The notes under the pieces are model-generated. The model saw nothing but the letters and a program-made list of their open reading frames with translations. It was not told where the DNA came from and did not search any database. Below are positions 37,805 through 39,456 of a DNA stretch of 39,456 nt, in pieces (position 1 is the stretch's first letter; the number at the start of each line of letters is the position of its first letter). Made by a program: the position numbers and the translations under genes. Source of the stretch: Zestomonas carbonaria (GTDB taxonomy: Bacteria; Pseudomonadota; Gammaproteobacteria; Pseudomonadales; Pseudomonadaceae); assembly GCF_904061905.1 (NCBI RefSeq), contig NZ_CAJFCI010000011.1:1-39456 (forward strand), in the 5' to 3' direction.

Positions 37805-39337
37805 TCACAGGCTCGGCAGCAGGCCGGCCGGCATGAGCGCATTCAGGCAGCCGTCGGCCAGCAGGTCGCTGGCGACCTCGATGTCCGGGGCGAAGAAGCG
37901 GTCCTCCTGGTAGTAGGGCACCCGCGCCCGCAGCAGGCCACGGGCCTCCTCCAGCTTCGGCGAGGTCTTCAGGCCGGTACGGAAGTCCAGGCCCTGGCAG
38001 GCGCCCAGCCATTCGATGGCGAGGATGCCGCGCACGTTGTCAGCCATTGCCCAGAGGCGCTTGCCGGCGTTCGGCGCCATGGACACGTGGTCCTCCTGGT
38101 TGGCCGAGGTGGGCAGGCTGTCGACGCTGGCCGGATGGGACAGGGCCTTGTTGTCGCTGGCCAGGGCGGCGGCGGTGACCTGGGCGATCATGAAGCCGGA
38201 GTTGACCCCACCGTTCTCCACCAGGAAGGGCGGCAACTGGGACATGTGCATGTCCATCATCAGCGAGATGCGGCGCTCGGACAGCGAGCCGATCTCGGCG
38301 ATGGCCAGGGCGATGTTGTCGGCGGCCATGGCCACCGGCTCGGCGTGGAAATTGCCGCCGGAGATCACGTCGCCCTGCTCGGCGAACACCAGCGGGTTGT
38401 CGGACACCGCGTTGGACTCGATCTCCAGCACTTCGGCGGCCTGGCGCAACTGGGTCAGGCAGGCGCCCATCACCTGGGGCTGGCAGCGCAGCGAATAGGG
38501 ATCCTGTACCTTGTCGCACTTCTCGTGGGAGCGGGCGATCTCGCTGCTCGGGGTGAGCAGGTCGCGGTAGGCGGTGGCGACGTCGATCTGGCCGCGCTGG
38601 CCACGGGCGGCGTGGATGCGTGCGTCGAAGGGCGAGCGCGAGCCGAGCATGGCCTCTACGCTGAGGCTGCCGCAGACGGTGGCGGCAGCGAACAGGTCCT
38701 CGGCCTCGAACAGCCCGCGCAGGGCGTAGGCGGTGGACGCCTGGGTGCCGTTGAGCAGGGCCAGGCCCTCCTTGGCGGCCAGCGTCAGGGGCTCCAGGCC
38801 GGCGACCGCCAGGGCCTCGGTGGCCGGCAGCCACTGGCCGTTGTGGCGCGCCTTGCTCTCGCCGAGCAGCACCAGGGACATGTGCGCCAGCGGCGCCAGG
38901 TCGCCCGAGGCGCCCACCGAGCCCTTGAGCGGGATGTGCGGGTAGACCTCGGCGTTGATCAGCGCCACCAGGGCGTCGATCACCTTGCGGCGGATGCCGG
39001 AGAAGCCACGCGCCAGGCTGTTGACCTTGAGCAGCATGATCAGGCGGACCATGGCGTCGTCCAGCGCCTCGCCCACGCCGGCGGCGTGGGACAGCACCAG
39101 CGAACGCTGCAGCTTCTCCAGGTCCGCCGGGGCGATGCGGGTCGAGGCCAGCAGGCCGAAGCCGGTGTTGATGCCGTAGGCGGTGCGCCCCTCGGCGATG
39201 ATGTTCTCGACGCAGGCGACGCTGGCCTCGATGGGCGCATCGGCGGACACGTCCAGGGTCAGCCGGACGGGCTGCCGGTAGGCGGCGCGCAACTGGGCCA
39301 GGGTCAGCTTGCCGGGAATCAGGTGCAGTGCGGTCAT
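37805..39337 (-). CDS. hutH: Histidine ammonia-lyase
   Basis: A 510-residue lyase that converts histidine to urocanate and ammonia, the first step of the pathway. Ala143-Ser144-Gly145 in [12 protein letters not shown] cyclises to the MIO prosthetic group. YGINTGFG near residue 54 and the C-terminal ANQEDHVSM also fit. AGGAGG is 8 nt upstream of ATG 39337; the in-frame TTG six bases before is too close to it. It starts two bases after the hutU stop, and hutT follows 73 nt later. Confidence 0.97.
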   Translation of the reverse strand: MTALHLIPGKLTLAQLRAAYRQPVRLTLDVSADAPIEASVACVENIIAEGRTAYGINTGFGLLASTRIAPADLEKLQRSLVLSHAAGVGEALDDAMVRLIMLLKVNSLARGFSGIRRKVIDALVALINAEVYPHIPLKGSVGASGDLAPLAHMSLVLLGESKARHNGQWLPATEALAVAGLEPLTLAAKEGLALLNGTQASTAYALRGLFEAEDLFAAATVCGSLSVEAMLGSRSPFDARIHAARGQRGQIDVATAYRDLLTPSSEIARSHEKCDKVQDPYSLRCQPQVMGACLTQLRQAAEVLEIESNAVSDNPLVFAEQGDVISGGNFHAEPVAMAADNIALAIAEIGSLSERRISLMMDMHMSQLPPFLVENGGVNSGFMIAQVTAAALASDNKALSHPASVDSLPTSANQEDHVSMAPNAGKRLWAMADNVRGILAIEWLGACQGLDFRTGLKTSPKLEEARGLLRARVPYYQEDRFFAPDIEVASDLLADGCLNALMPAGLLPSL

Positions 39338-39339
39338 GT

Positions 39340-39456
39340 TCAAGCCTCCTTGCCGGTGATCATCGGCAGGTTCAGGCCCTGCTCTTTCGCGCAGTCGATG
39401 GCGATCTGGTAGCCGGCGTCGGCGTGGCGCATGACACCAGTACCCGGGTCGTTGGT
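39340..39456 (-). CDS. hutU: Urocanate hydratase, C-terminal end (partial)
   Basis: The last 38 codons of an open frame that enters from the right edge, ending with TGA at 39340-39342. The peptide [20 protein letters not shown], then [12 protein letters not shown] and a short tail, is the conserved C-terminus of urocanase, the second enzyme of histidine breakdown. The window edge cuts it. Two nucleotides separate it from the hutH ATG, so the two are co-transcribed. Confidence 0.93.
   Translation of the reverse strand, partial: TNDPGTGVMRHADAGYQIAIDCAKEQGLNLPMITGKEA

Overview
The window is about 39.5 kb of high-GC chromosome from a Pseudomonas, most likely of the P. aeruginosa group (nitroreducens, citronellolis or knackmussii-like). 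Gene order and proteins follow, from memory, the P. aeruginosa PAO1 segment from PA5046 (malic enzyme) to PA5100 (hutU). Differences from that reference lie in the rsmE to ABC-transporter interval, in a compact hut operon, and in many intergenic repeats. The species is an inference; no rRNA or tRNA gene is seen.

Layout. 1-545: a repeat mosaic with a heptamer array. 546-4376 (minus): malic enzyme, then rpmE followed by a secreted nuclease and an M48 lipoprotein protease, which overlap by 4 nt. 4545-9514 (plus): priA, argS and an SPOR-domain membrane protein. 10049-12437 (plus): hslVU behind a sigma-32-type promoter, then a DUF971 gene. 12747-19980: the medium-chain-length polyhydroxyalkanoate (PHA) locus, phaC1-phaZ-phaC2-phaD on plus and, convergent on minus, phaF-phaI plus a small PHA-system protein. 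20414-26405 (plus): ubiE-ubiJ-ubiB, hisI-hisE and tatA-tatB-tatC-rsmE, most of them overlapping or nearly so. 26521-29193: an accessory block with an HxlR regulator divergent from an SDR-like gene, a DsbA-like isomerase and a UPF0158 protein. 29360-31927 (minus): a polar amino-acid ABC transporter. 32190-34108: dtd-pip (minus) and a divergent small lipoprotein. 34156-39456 (minus): histidine utilisation, in transcription order hutU (partial)-hutH-hutT-hutI-hutG.

How the genes work together. The pha locus holds two synthases, a depolymerase, a TetR-type regulator and two phasins, so granule synthesis, turnover, coating and control lie side by side. A well-spaced -24/-12 element before phaC1 points to RpoN control. 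The ubi genes serve ubiquinone synthesis, the tat genes form a full twin-arginine translocase, and the hut genes carry histidine to glutamate through formylglutamate.

Most unusual content. The gaps carry a family of composite elements whose ends are inverted copies of an AGGCTGG-type sequence. In two copies one end has grown into a 7-bp tandem array (at least 11 and exactly 14 units). The family grades from large mosaics with REP hairpins (1-477, 9515-9904, 20022-20355), through an intermediate (6774-6994), to a near-empty hairpin inside the ABC operon (31085-31123). Other points are a terminator-shaped hairpin inside the nuclease signal-peptide codons, paired operators for the HxlR regulator, and an SDR protein without the usual catalytic Ser and Tyr. 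I saw no defence system, prophage, integron or CRISPR array.
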